This document shows positions 16,716-25,320 of a stretch of DNA of 64,000 nt, piece by piece. Within the stretch, counting starts at the first letter, position 1. Each line of letters opens with the position of its first letter. The DNA comes from Streptomyces sp. NBC_00193 (GTDB lineage: Bacteria > Actinomycetota > Actinomycetes > Streptomycetales > Streptomycetaceae): contig NZ_JAPEMM010000002.1 in NCBI RefSeq assembly GCF_026342735.1, positions 496,001 to 560,000 on the forward strand, written 5' to 3'. The position numbers were made by a program, and so were the translations under genes. The notes under the pieces are model-generated. The model did no database searches and was not told where the DNA came from. It worked only from the letters and a program-made list of their open reading frames with translations.

Positions 16716-18071
16716 ATGGCCATCGAAGCCGGTCCCGTGGGGCGCCTCGCTCCCCCGGTTCCCGAGCTGGATCCCTCCGTCGTGGAACGGTGGAGCGCGG
16801 GGGGAGGGCAGCTCGTCGAGCTGCTGGCCGAGGTGTGCGGACGGCTCGGCGGGGTCGGTGCGTTCCGGCTCGGCGACGGCGCTCCCGCCGGCCGGCCGAC
16901 CGTGCTGGTCACCGGTCCCGAGGCGGTCCAGCACGTGCTGGCCCTCAATCCGCAGCGCTACGTCAAGCGCTCGCACCGTGCCCGGCTGCTGGTCGGCGAG
17001 GGCGTGCTCTCCGCGACCGGCGAGGCGTGGAAGAGTCAACGCAAGCTGCTGCAGTCCCAGTTCACGGGGACCGGGATGCGCCGCTACGAGCAGCGGATCG
17101 CCGGGGCCGCCCGGGTCGCCGCCGGGCGCTGGGCCGCGTACGCCCGTACCGGGGAGGTCTTCGACGTCGGCGAGGAGATGCGGCGCTTCGCCCTCGACAC
17201 CATCTGGCGCTCCCTGACCGGGCACCCGCTGGACGCGGACACCGATCGCGAACTGGGTTCCGTGGCGGCCGTGGTGGCGGCGCTGCCGACGCTGCCCGCC
17301 GATTCCGCCGACGCCGGGGAGGCGGTCGCCGAGGATCTGGCCAGGATCGACGCCGTGGCCCACCACGCCATCGCCGCCGCCCGCCGGGGGTCCGCGGGCC
17401 CCGACGGGCCGGGGCTGCTCCACCTGCTGGTGAAGGCGTCCGCCGAACGGCCCGAGTACACCGACCGGTTGATCCGCGACGAGCTGGTCACGCTGCTGGT
17501 CGCCGGGCACGAGACCACGGCCACCACGCTGACCTGGCTGTACTTGCTCCTGGACCGCCATCCCGAGGCCCGCGCGTGGGCCCTCACGGCGGGCGCCGAG
17601 GGCTCGGCCGAGCGCCGGGAGGCGATCCAGGCCCTGGTCAGCGAGACCCTGCGGCTGTACCCGTCCGCCTGGATCCTGCCCCGGCACGCCATCGAGGACG
17701 ACGTCCTGGCGGGCTTCGCCGTCGAGGCGGGCACCGACGTGATCGTCTGCCCGTACCTCGCACACCGCGACCCGGTGCTGTGGCCCGATCCCGAGCGCTT
17801 CGACCCGCTGCGCTTCACCGTGCCGGGCGGCCGGCCGTCCGTCCCGGGCGGGTACGTCCCCTTCGGCATCGGCCCCCGCGCCTGTCTCGGGCTGCAGTTC
17901 GCGCTGCGCGAGTCGACGGTGTTGCTGGAGCACCTGCTGCCGGCCCATGTGCCGGCCTTCCGGTCCGTTCCCGAGGGGGCCTCCTACAGCATCACGGTCC
18001 GGCCGGACGGTCCGACGCCGGCCACGCTCGCGGCTCACCCGCTCACGGCTCACCCCGACCGGGGGCGGTGA
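16716..18071 (+). CDS. Cytochrome P450
   Basis: The enzyme has 451 residues. The oxygen-activation motif AGHETT lies at ~263-268, ExxR appears as ETLRLYP, and the heme-binding loop FGIGPRACLG provides Cys390 as the axial ligand. The ERFDPLRF PERF-type motif and 'ILPRHAIEDD' are more like CYP102/CYP4-type fatty-acid hydroxylases than the common CYP107 group. There is no membrane anchor. It needs a ferredoxin and reductase; none is adjacent. AGGGG lies before the ATG. The 292-base upstream space from the ClC gene shows no other feature I can support. Confidence 0.9.
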   Translation: MAIEAGPVGRLAPPVPELDPSVVERWSAGGGQLVELLAEVCGRLGGVGAFRLGDGAPAGRPTVLVTGPEAVQHVLALNPQRYVKRSHRARLLVGEGVLSATGEAWKSQRKLLQSQFTGTGMRRYEQRIAGAARVAAGRWAAYARTGEVFDVGEEMRRFALDTIWRSLTGHPLDADTDRELGSVAAVVAALPTLPADSADAGEAVAEDLARIDAVAHHAIAAARRGSAGPDGPGLLHLLVKASAERPEYTDRLIRDELVTLLVAGHETTATTLTWLYLLLDRHPEARAWALTAGAEGSAERREAIQALVSETLRLYPSAWILPRHAIEDDVLAGFAVEAGTDVIVCPYLAHRDPVLWPDPERFDPLRFTVPGGRPSVPGGYVPFGIGPRACLGLQFALRESTVLLEHLLPAHVPAFRSVPEGASYSITVRPDGPTPATLAAHPLTAHPDRGR

Positions 18072-18173
18072 GGCCCGTACCGCCGGGGCGGACGCCGCCA
18101 CGGGGGTCCGGTGACCGTGGCGGGATCCGGCCGTGGGCCGGGGCCGGGCACGAGCGGTGTGCCGGTCCCGGAG

Positions 18174-18211
18174 CCGGGTGCCGGACCGTCCCCCGCGGTC
18201 CGGCAACCCGG
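18174..18211. terminator. Bidirectional stem-loop terminator
   Basis: Arms TGCCGGACCG (18179-18188) and CGGTCCGGCA (18196-18205) with a 7-base loop are extended by CCGGG/CCCGG flanks. It sits between the ends of the convergent P450 and YfhO genes and should stop both transcripts. No U tract follows, as usual in streptomycetes. Confidence 0.75.
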
Positions 18212-18222
18212 CCGCCGGTACT

Positions 18223-20835
18223 TCAGGTCCTACGGGCCCGCCACAGCCCGCCGGCCAGGACACCCGCGATGAGCAGCAGGCCCGCGCCGGTGCCGCCCAG
18301 GCCCGCGCGGAGCCCCTCGGGGACGTACGAGCACGCCAGCCGGTCGGCGCCGCCGGATCCCAGGGGTACGCCGAGCAGGCCCTGGTACGAGACCGGGGCG
18401 CGGGCCGGGCCGCCGTCGACCGAGCAGCTCCAGCCGGGCGACGCCGTGGTGGCGAGCACCGCCGTGCCGTTCGAGCCCTTGGGGAGCCGTGCCTCGACGG
18501 TGTGTCCGCCGACCGTGACTGCGGTGGCCGCGCCTGCTTTCAGCCCGGCCACGGCCGCGTCGAAGGCGGCCTGGTCCAGGCAGCCGAGCGCGTCGGGCGG
18601 CAGCACCTGGCCGTCGTGCGGGGTGCGTACGGAGAAGGTGAAGCGGCCGTCGGCCGCCGCCGCGCCCAGTTCCCTGACCGGCGCGCTGACCGCGGGCGGC
18701 CTGCCGGAGAAGCTCTCGAACCGGCCACTGGCATCGTCCCGAACGGTCGCGTTCAGGTCGGGCGCGTGGAGGAAGGCGCGGGCCCCCGGGGCGCACCGCC
18801 CCGTGAACGCGGTCCAGGTCTCCGGTCCCCAGCCTTCGGCCCTGGTCAGGGCGAAGCCCGGCCCGGCCTCCGGCGTCGCGGCCGGTGCCGGGGCCGGTGC
18901 GGCGGGCCCGGCGGCGCGGGCGAGGGCGGGGACGGTGTAGACCCTGGCGCCGAGGGCGGCCTGGCGCCGGGCCCAGACGGAGCCCACGGGAGCCCCGTAG
19001 GCCTGGTCGCTGCCCGGTGCCCGGAGGGTGACCAGGGGCGGGGCGGGCAGGGTGCGGACGGTGACGCCGTCCTCGCCGACCGGCTCGAGGACGGTGCCGA
19101 TGCCGAGCAGGGCCCGCAGCACCGGGTCTCCGGCGGGCCACAGGTGACGGCCGCCCATGGCCTGGCCCAGGCCGAGGCCGCGCAGTCCGCGCGCGGTCTC
19201 CACGCTCACGTAGCTGCTGTAGTAGGCGCCGCCCTGGCCGCCGACCAGCAGCGCGTCGTTGTTGGTGACGAAGACGCCCGGTCCGGCGTCGGCCCTGGTG
19301 GCGGGCCAGTTCCTGTGCGCTTCCAGGGCCTGGCGCGCGCCCTTGCCGAGCTCGGTCATGGTCTGGGGGCGTACGGGGCCGCGCCGTCGGGGGTCGTCGG
19401 CGACGGAGTTGCCGTACACGGAGTACACGGTGCCGGCGAAGACCGAGACGGCGAGCAGCAGCATGACGCCGATGCGGGCGGGGCGGCGCAGTCCGCGCGC
19501 GTAGACCAGCAGCAGGGCCGTGGTGACGGCGCCGCCGACGAGGACGCCGGTGAGGGCTTGCCCGTTGACCGGCGGGAGGTCGTAGGTGGCCGCGACGAGC
19601 AGGGCCAGCAGGCTCGCACCGCCGAGCAGGGCCCGGGGCCGGGGCATGTGGGCGAGGCAGATCCAGGCGGCCATCGCCAGCATGCCGCTGAGGACGAAGG
19701 ACTCGCGGAAGGGGGCGCCGTGCGGGAGGGCCCCTCCCTGCCAGAGCTTGGCGGTGGGGGTGAGGACGAAGGAGACCCCGGTCAGCAGCAGGAGCGAGAG
19801 CCAGGCGAGGCGTTCGCGGCCGCGCACCTTCGACTGGAAGGGCAGGGTCAGGACGAGGAGGAGGACGAGCACCCCCGCGTAGACGTTCGGCGCGGGGCGG
19901 ACGGGGTGGGTGCCCGGTATGAGCATCGAGAGGAAGGTCAGCGGATCGGTGTCAACGCTGACCACGTACAGCTCGGTGGGCTGGGCCCGCCGGTTGGCGA
20001 AGGCGCACACCAGGATGGCGGGGGCGGCGAGGAGCAGTCCGGTGCCGGTCATGGTGGCGGCCCGCCACAGGGCCCGGCCGCGGGTGCGCCAGTCGGTGTC
20101 GGCGAGCAGGAGCCGTACGAGGAAGACGAGCGCGGTGGCCGTGGTGGCCATGGCGGCGGTGTAGAAGTTGGCGTACCAGCACAGGGCGACGAAGAGGCTG
20201 CCGAGGACCCAACGGCGGCCGGTCAGGCACCAGTCGGCGGCTATCCCGAGCAGGGGTATCGCGACCAGGCCCCAGGTCCACATCGGGACGACGGTGCCTT
20301 CGGCGACTCCCCAGCCGCAGACGGCGTAGCCGGCGGAGAGCAGCGCGCGCAGCCAGGGCGAGCCGGGGCGCAGGCGGCCCAGGTACACGGTCATCAGGGC
20401 GGCGGCGAGGCCCATGCTGCAGAGGCTGACGAGGTAGACGGAGAGTTCCGCCTGCTGGCGGGGCAGGAGGCCGGCCAGCAGGGAGAACGGGTTGGAGAGG
20501 TAGGTGAAGAAGTCACCGAGGAATCCGACGCCGTACCCGCTCTGCCAGTTGAAGAGCAGGTCCCCCTGGGCGCCGCCGTGCTGGAGGTCCCAGAGGTGGG
20601 TGTGGAACGGCACGTATTGGTGGCGCAGGTCGTTGTCGGCGCGCGGGACGGGCCCGAAAGGGTAGACCCCGCGCGTGGCGAGACCGGCGCTGTAAGCCGC
20701 CATGGATATGAGCGCGGCCACGAGAGCGGAAAGGAATGCGATATTCCGGTTGACCCCGCCCACCTGGGACGCGACCTCTCTGCGACCTCCCCTGGAGAGG
20801 CGTTTTCCGGCAGGCGGGAGCGAAGTGGCGGTCAT
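18223..20835 (-). CDS. YfhO family multi-pass membrane protein
   Basis: The protein is about 870 residues. A dozen or more hydrophobic helices occupy residues ~30-510, starting with a helix before the Asp-containing DNDLRHQYVPFHTHL loop. An extracytoplasmic domain follows, and a last helix precedes a WRARR end. YfhO proteins are GT-C-type glycosyltransferase relatives; in Bacillus one is needed for glycosylation of lipoteichoic acid. The early Asp-Asn-Asp is the likely catalytic acidic motif. I start at ATG 20835 (MTATSLPP) with GAGGG upstream. The 286-base spacer to the next gene is AT-richer and has no other gene. Confidence 0.85.
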   Translation of the reverse strand: MTATSLPPAGKRLSRGGRREVASQVGGVNRNIAFLSALVAALISMAAYSAGLATRGVYPFGPVPRADNDLRHQYVPFHTHLWDLQHGGAQGDLLFNWQSGYGVGFLGDFFTYLSNPFSLLAGLLPRQQAELSVYLVSLCSMGLAAALMTVYLGRLRPGSPWLRALLSAGYAVCGWGVAEGTVVPMWTWGLVAIPLLGIAADWCLTGRRWVLGSLFVALCWYANFYTAAMATTATALVFLVRLLLADTDWRTRGRALWRAATMTGTGLLLAAPAILVCAFANRRAQPTELYVVSVDTDPLTFLSMLIPGTHPVRPAPNVYAGVLVLLLVLTLPFQSKVRGRERLAWLSLLLLTGVSFVLTPTAKLWQGGALPHGAPFRESFVLSGMLAMAAWICLAHMPRPRALLGGASLLALLVAATYDLPPVNGQALTGVLVGGAVTTALLLVYARGLRRPARIGVMLLLAVSVFAGTVYSVYGNSVADDPRRRGPVRPQTMTELGKGARQALEAHRNWPATRADAGPGVFVTNNDALLVGGQGGAYYSSYVSVETARGLRGLGLGQAMGGRHLWPAGDPVLRALLGIGTVLEPVGEDGVTVRTLPAPPLVTLRAPGSDQAYGAPVGSVWARRQAALGARVYTVPALARAAGPAAPAPAPAATPEAGPGFALTRAEGWGPETWTAFTGRCAPGARAFLHAPDLNATVRDDASGRFESFSGRPPAVSAPVRELGAAAADGRFTFSVRTPHDGQVLPPDALGCLDQAAFDAAVAGLKAGAATAVTVGGHTVEARLPKGSNGTAVLATTASPGWSCSVDGGPARAPVSYQGLLGVPLGSGGADRLACSYVPEGLRAGLGGTGAGLLLIAGVLAGGLWRARRT

Positions 20836-21121
20836 GTGTGGCAAACCCTCGTGCGTGACTAATCGGCCACGGAGAGGCCGCCTATTCCCGCACCCTATGT
20901 ACACCGCAGAAGAATTCACGCACTCGACGCACGAATATGATCGCAATCACGGGAAGGTCCGGTCCAAGGAGCATAAAAAATGGACAATCGGCTACTTTTT
21001 ACTCAACCCGCCCTCAACCCGTCCTCGGCCCGTCCTCGCCCCGCCCACTGCCCGCCACGGCCCGTCCTCGGGGAGCGGCCGGCCGGGGTGCCGGAACCCC
21101 CGGATCCCGTAGGCTCGTCGG

Positions 21122-21742
21122 ATGGCAAAGTACTTCGACGTACACCCCGAAAACCCCCAGCCCCGCGCGATCGGCAGCATCGCCGACGGCATCCGCGCCG
21201 GAGGACTCGTCGCCTACCCGACGGACTCCTGCTACGCGCTGGGCGCCCAGCTGGGCAACCGTGAGGGTGTGGACCGGATCCGGTCCATCCGGCAGCTCGA
21301 CGACCGCCACCACTTCACCCTGGTGTGCGAGAACTTCGCGCAGCTCGGCCAGTTCGTGATCATCGACAACGACGTCTTCCGCGCGATCAAGGCGTCCACC
21401 CCCGGCAGCTACACCTTCATCCTTCCGGCGACGAAGGAAGTGCCGCGCCAGCTCCAGCACCCGAAGAAGAAGACGGTGGGCGTGCGCATCCCCGACCACG
21501 TCGTGGTCCAGGCGCTGCTGGCCGAGCTCGGCGAGCCGCTGCTGTCGAGCACGCTGCTCCTGCCCGACGAGGCGGAGCCGATGACGCAGGGCTGGGAGAT
21601 CAAGGACCGGCTCGACCACGTCGTGGACATGGTGGTCGACTCCGGCGACTGCGGGACGCTGCCGACGACCGTCATCGACTTCTCCAGCGGCGAGGCCGAG
21701 ATCGTCCGCCGGGGCGCCGGGGACACCGCCCGCTTCGAGTAG
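21122..21742 (+). CDS. YciO/Sua5/YrdC family protein (L-threonylcarbamoyladenylate synthase-like)
   Basis: The protein has 206 residues with a single YrdC domain. Motifs include LVAYPTDSCYALGAQ, RIRSIRQLDDRHHFTLVCEN, TPGSYTFILPAT and VGVRIPDH. Enzymes of the TsaC/Sua5 branch make the threonylcarbamoyl-AMP used for tRNA t6A. This one matches the YciO branch, whose activity is less certain. A TAGGCT -10 box at 21110-21115 makes the message leaderless. Streptomycetes normally carry a separate true TsaC/Sua5, so I would not assign tRNA modification with confidence. Confidence 0.85.
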   Translation: MAKYFDVHPENPQPRAIGSIADGIRAGGLVAYPTDSCYALGAQLGNREGVDRIRSIRQLDDRHHFTLVCENFAQLGQFVIIDNDVFRAIKASTPGSYTFILPATKEVPRQLQHPKKKTVGVRIPDHVVVQALLAELGEPLLSSTLLLPDEAEPMTQGWEIKDRLDHVVDMVVDSGDCGTLPTTVIDFSSGEAEIVRRGAGDTARFE

Positions 21743-21765
21743 CGGACCGGTCAAGCGGCGAGCGG

Positions 21766-21790
21766 GGCGGGAAGGCCGGTCCTTCCCGCC
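21766..21790. terminator. Bidirectional stem-loop terminator
   Basis: GGCGGGAAGG (21766-21775) and CCTTCCCGCC (21781-21790) pair around the loop CCGGT. It lies between the ends of the convergent YciO gene and the MFS-TetR operon. Confidence 0.7.
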
Positions 21791-21804
21791 GCCCGGACGG
21801 CGTA

Positions 21805-22065
21805 TCAGGTGCGCGGGTGCAGGACGGGCTTGAGGCCGTAGTCGAGCTCGGAGCCGTCCACGAGGAGGGCTTCCACCGTACGGGTGGCCGGATCGATGTC
21901 CGCCACCATCCCGTCACCCGAGTAGCGGGGGTAGCCGGAGGCGCCGTTCTGGCCGGTCGGTGCCACGACGGCCGAGCGGACGGCGTCGTCGGCCGACCCC
22001 TCCACCACGTGCTCGGGCACCAGCAGGATCTCGTAGGTATGCGGGGCGTGCGGTTCGGTACTCAT
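21805..22065 (-). CDS. Small conserved-looking hypothetical protein, last gene of the MFS-TetR operon
   Basis: The protein has 86 residues with no signal peptide or membrane segment. The sequence is acidic, with a GMVADIDPATRTVEALLVDG stretch that looks like two beta strands and a turn. I do not recognise the family. Its ATG overlaps the TetR stop as ATGA, so it is likely translated by coupling and belongs to the same operon. Confidence 0.65.
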   Translation of the reverse strand: MSTEPHAPHTYEILLVPEHVVEGSADDAVRSAVVAPTGQNGASGYPRYSGDGMVADIDPATRTVEALLVDGSELDYGLKPVLHPRT

Positions 22066-22655
22066 CCCCCGACGCTAACCGGCTCCCGCGGATCATGCCG
22101 TCCGGCGCCGCCGTCGATGAGCCCCTGGAGTCCGGGGGCGTACAGGTCCGCCAGTCGCCCGGGAGCGGTACGGGTACCCGCACCATCGGGCCGGTGCAGA
22201 CTCAGCGTCGCCCCCAGACCGAGCAGCTGGCCCGCGATCAGCTCGGCGCGCAGCTCCCGGTCGGCGCCGGCCAGCCGGTCGGCCAGGCGGACGGTGACCT
22301 GTTCGCGGAAGCGTTCCCGCAGCAGGGTGCGCTCGTCGTCGATGCCCAGGGAGAAGACCACCCGCAGCAGCGGGTCCCCGCGGAGCTCGTCGCGCAACCG
22401 GACCATGGTCAGCACGAGGTGGCGGCCCAGTACGGCCGACTCCGCCGCGAACAGGGCGTCGGCGGCCGGCTGGAAGTCGGCGACCGTGTTGAACAGCCCC
22501 TCCTTGCTGCCGAACCTCTTCACGATCAGCGACGGGCTGACGCCGGCGTCGGCCGCGATGCCGCGCAGGGTGACTTCGGCGTAGGGGCGCAGGGTGAAGG
22601 CCCTGCGGGCGGCGCGCACGATGGCGGCGCGGCCCGACTCCTCGGCGGTGCTCAT
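22062..22655 (-). CDS. TetR-family regulator, coupled to an MFS exporter
   Basis: The protein has 197 residues with an N-terminal TetR domain (FTLRPYAEVTLRGIAADAGVSPSLIVKRFGSKEGLF). Lys-Arg-Phe replaces the usual Tyr-Arg-His-Phe in the recognition region. The C-terminal part matches the TetR ligand-domain type seen in actinobacteria (LTMVRLRDELRGDPLLRVVFSLG). Start and stop overlap the neighbouring genes by four bases each, so it is the middle gene of a tight three-gene operon and probably controls that operon through the palindrome at 24155-24201. Confidence 0.88.
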   Translation of the reverse strand: MSTAEESGRAAIVRAARRAFTLRPYAEVTLRGIAADAGVSPSLIVKRFGSKEGLFNTVADFQPAADALFAAESAVLGRHLVLTMVRLRDELRGDPLLRVVFSLGIDDERTLLRERFREQVTVRLADRLAGADRELRAELIAGQLLGLGATLSLHRPDGAGTRTAPGRLADLYAPGLQGLIDGGAGRHDPREPVSVGG

Positions 22656-24124
22656 AGGCCCTCCCGGACCGCGGGCGCGGACTTCGTCACCCCGACCGTA
22701 CCGGCCTGTGCGGGCGCCGCCGGCCTGCCCGGTGGCAGGCAGAGGGCCGCCGCCAGCGCGGCGAGCGCGGCGCCGGCCGCGATCAGGAAGACGAGCAGGT
22801 ACGCGTGCAGGGTGGGCACGCTGCGCCCGTCCGCCAGGAACGTGACCCGGGCGAGCACGGCCGCGACGACGGCGCTGCAACAGGCCTGGCCGACGGAGCG
22901 CATCAGGGTGTTGAGGCCGTTCGCGGCGCCCGTCTCGGTCACGGGGACGGCCCGCATGACGAGCGCGGGCAGCGCCGAGTAGGCGAGGGCGGTGCCGCAG
23001 GCGACCACCGTGGCGCCGGCCACGATCAGCCAGAGGGCGTGGTTGGTGAAGAGCCGGACGAGGTAGCCGAGGGTCATGACCGCCGCGCCGAGGGCCAGCG
23101 CGGTCCGGGGGCCGTGGGCGGCGGAGAGCCGCGCCGATACCGGGGACAGCGCGACCATGGCCAGGCCGCCGGGCAGCAGGCACAGGCCGCTCACCACGAG
23201 GGAGGCCCCGAGCCCGTACCCGGTGCTCACCGGCTCCTGCACCAGCTGGGCGGTGACCAGGGAGTTCGCGTAGAAGGCGAAGCCGACGAGCAGGGCCGCG
23301 AGGTTGGTGAGCAGGACGGCGGGGCGCGCCGAAACGCGGAGGTCGACCATCGGGGAGGCGGTGCGCAGCTCGTGGCGCCCCCAGAGGGCTCCGACGGCCA
23401 GGGAGGTGGCGAGCAGTGCGAGCGTGGGCGGGGCGGTCCAGCCCCAGTCCGCGCCCTGGGTGATCGCGAGGAGCAGGGCCACGAGCGTGGTGGCGAGCCC
23501 GAGGGTGCCCGGTACGTCGAACCGGCCCGAGGTGCGCGTCGGGGACTCGGGGACGGTCCACAGGACGAGGAGGACGTCCAGCAGGCCGAGGGCGGCCGAG
23601 GCCCAGAACATGGTGTGCCAGTCGAAGTTCTCGACGACGAGGGCCGCGGCCGGGAGGCCGATCGCGGCGCCGATCCCGAGGGTGGAGCTCATGAGGGCGA
23701 TGGACGGCAGGACGCGTTCCGGGGGGAGTTCGTCGCGGATGATGCTGATGCCGAGCGGGATGACGGCGAGCGCGGTGCCCTGGAGGGCGCGGCCCGTGAT
23801 CAGGACGGCGATGTCGGAGGTGACCGCGCACAGCACGGACCCGGCGGTGAGGACGCCGAGCGAGCCGAGGAGCACGCGGCGCTTGCCGTACATGTCGCCG
23901 ACGCGGCCGAGCACGGGGGTGCAGACGGCGCCGGTGAGCAGGGTGACGGTGACGAGCCAGCCCGCGGCGGCGCGGCTGCTGCCCGTGAGGTCCGGGACGT
24001 GCGGCAGCAGGGGGACGACCAGGGTCTGCATGACGGCCACGATCGCCCCGCAGAACGCGAGGACGGCGACCATCGGCCGAGGCCGACGGCGCGGGTGGGG
24101 GCGGGGGTGCGTCTTGGCGGGCAT
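22652..24124 (-). CDS. MFS drug/proton antiporter (14-helix type)
   Basis: The transporter has 490 residues and about 14 helices. Motif A after helix 2 is GRVGDMYGKRRVLLG, and the helix 4-5 region carries GRALQGTALAVIPLG, typical of the DHA2 drug:H+ antiporter family. The basic N-terminus (HPRPHPRRRPRP) precedes helix 1. The ATG at 24124 is the first in the operon; the stop overlaps the TetR start (ATGA). Efflux of a toxic compound that also binds the coupled TetR is the natural reading. The substrate is unknown. Confidence 0.9.
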   Translation of the reverse strand: MPAKTHPRPHPRRRPRPMVAVLAFCGAIVAVMQTLVVPLLPHVPDLTGSSRAAAGWLVTVTLLTGAVCTPVLGRVGDMYGKRRVLLGSLGVLTAGSVLCAVTSDIAVLITGRALQGTALAVIPLGISIIRDELPPERVLPSIALMSSTLGIGAAIGLPAAALVVENFDWHTMFWASAALGLLDVLLVLWTVPESPTRTSGRFDVPGTLGLATTLVALLLAITQGADWGWTAPPTLALLATSLAVGALWGRHELRTASPMVDLRVSARPAVLLTNLAALLVGFAFYANSLVTAQLVQEPVSTGYGLGASLVVSGLCLLPGGLAMVALSPVSARLSAAHGPRTALALGAAVMTLGYLVRLFTNHALWLIVAGATVVACGTALAYSALPALVMRAVPVTETGAANGLNTLMRSVGQACCSAVVAAVLARVTFLADGRSVPTLHAYLLVFLIAAGAALAALAAALCLPPGRPAAPAQAGTVGVTKSAPAVREGL

Positions 24125-24154
24125 ACGGCTCCCGGACACTGGCCCGACGGAACG

Positions 24155-24201
24155 GGGGGTGCACACGCGTTCACCCCCAGGGTAAACGCGTGTGCACCCC
24201 C
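24155..24201. promoter_or_regulatory. Long palindromic operator upstream of the MFS-TetR operon
   Basis: Perfect 17-base arms (24155-24171 and 24185-24201; GGGGGTGCACACGCGTT and its complement) surround a 13-base centre that itself pairs with one mismatch. The whole is a 47-base near-palindrome 31 bases before the MFS start. It reads as two inverted copies of GGGTGAACGCGTGTGCAC-like half-sites. Its position argues for an operator, not a terminator. Confidence 0.7.
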
Positions 24202-24246
24202 GTGTCCGCCCTCCGGGGCCACCGAGTTCCGGCCGCTCGCCACAGC

Positions 24247-25167
24247 CTAGGAGCGGCGGGCGCCGTCCCCCGGCCCGGGCACCTCGCCCCCGGGCGCCGA
24301 GGGGTGGCGCAGCAGACCGCGCGCCCATCGTTCGTTGAGGCCCGCGAGGAAGCCGATCGCGCCCCAGAAGAACCAGGTCTTCACCAGGGCCCCGTGCCCG
24401 TCGGCGGAGAGCGGGCCGGGACCGCACAGTTCGGCCGGGGAGCCCGGCGGGGTGAGCAGGGTGAGGATCCCGCCTGCGACGAGGAGGTAGAGGGCGGTGG
24501 CCAGGAACCATCCCACCACCACCCGGTACCAGCCCTCCTGGCGCAGCGCGCGGGACAGCTGGACCGGATCCACGGCCGGACCGGACCCGCCCGGACCGGA
24601 CCCGCCCGGACCGTCGCCGGCGACCAGGCTGTCGCGGATCAGCTGCCGGGGATCGCGCAGCCGGACGATCACGCTGAAGACCGCGCCCATCGCCCCGCCG
24701 GCGAAGCAGACGAGCGCCCCTGCCAGGGCGAGGCGCTCCTGGCAGCCGAGGCCCACGCCGAAGAGCCTGGGCACCCACTCCCCGAGCGCGAAGACCACGA
24801 GCAGGATCACCGGACTGATCACGATCCCGCAGGTCAAGCCGGTGTTCAGGCCGCGCGCCCCGGCCGTGGCCGTATCGGCCTCCAGCCGCGTCCCGGCCAG
24901 CGCGACGGCCGTCTCCAGCCGGGCCACGTCCGCCCCCTGGGCCACGGCGCGCAGGGCGCGGAGCAGCTCCTCGGTGACCGCGACGCGCGTCCGGCGCTCG
25001 AAGGCCCGCTGCGCGGCCGTGTGCAGGCCGTCGAGGCGGAGCATCAGCTCCGGTTCGGCGCACCACAGTTCCCGCAGCCGCTCCGGATCGATGCCGGGCA
25101 CCTCTTCGAGTGCCCGTATTTCCCCGTCGGCCGCGCCGTCGAACCACTCGCGCACATCGCGCAGCAT
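24247..25167 (-). CDS. Uncharacterised membrane protein
   Basis: The protein has 306 residues. The N-terminal 100 residues are soluble and helical, rich in Arg/Glu/Leu. Four hydrophobic segments follow (about residues 110-130, 145-165, 215-240 and 265-285). A GPGGSGPGGSGP linker lies between segments two and three. No enzymatic motif is seen and I do not recognise the family. Third-position composition and the clear membrane pattern support a real gene. It lies upstream of the MFS operon in the opposite reading position and may be independent. Confidence 0.7.
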   Translation of the reverse strand: MLRDVREWFDGAADGEIRALEEVPGIDPERLRELWCAEPELMLRLDGLHTAAQRAFERRTRVAVTEELLRALRAVAQGADVARLETAVALAGTRLEADTATAGARGLNTGLTCGIVISPVILLVVFALGEWVPRLFGVGLGCQERLALAGALVCFAGGAMGAVFSVIVRLRDPRQLIRDSLVAGDGPGGSGPGGSGPAVDPVQLSRALRQEGWYRVVVGWFLATALYLLVAGGILTLLTPPGSPAELCGPGPLSADGHGALVKTWFFWGAIGFLAGLNERWARGLLRHPSAPGGEVPGPGDGARRS

Positions 25168-25220
25168 CGGCTTCCCCTCTTCGCACAGCAGTTGTATCCG
25201 CCTTCGCCGCGCGAGGATAG

Positions 25221-25320
25221 CCGTCGGCCCGGCCGAGCGCCGCCGTCGGCCCGGCAGATCGCCACCGTCGGCCCGGCGGATCCCGGCCGTCAGTCCGGCC
25301 GAGCGCCGCCGTCAGTCCGC
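25221..25320. repeat. 22-bp tandem repeat, 4.5 copies
   Basis: Units start at 25221, 25243, 25265, 25287 and 25309 and share CCGTCGGCCCGGC or CCGTCAGTCCGGC followed by a GATC- or GAGC-containing tail. The fifth, partial unit contains the stop codon of the NCS2 permease (minus strand). The array fills the space between that stop and the start of the next gene. Confidence 0.75.

Noticed and set aside
24155..24201. Terminator for the gene at 24247-25167
   Set aside because: The palindrome does lie beyond that gene's stop, and could act as one, but its position 31 bases before the MFS start and symmetric half-sites fit an operator better.
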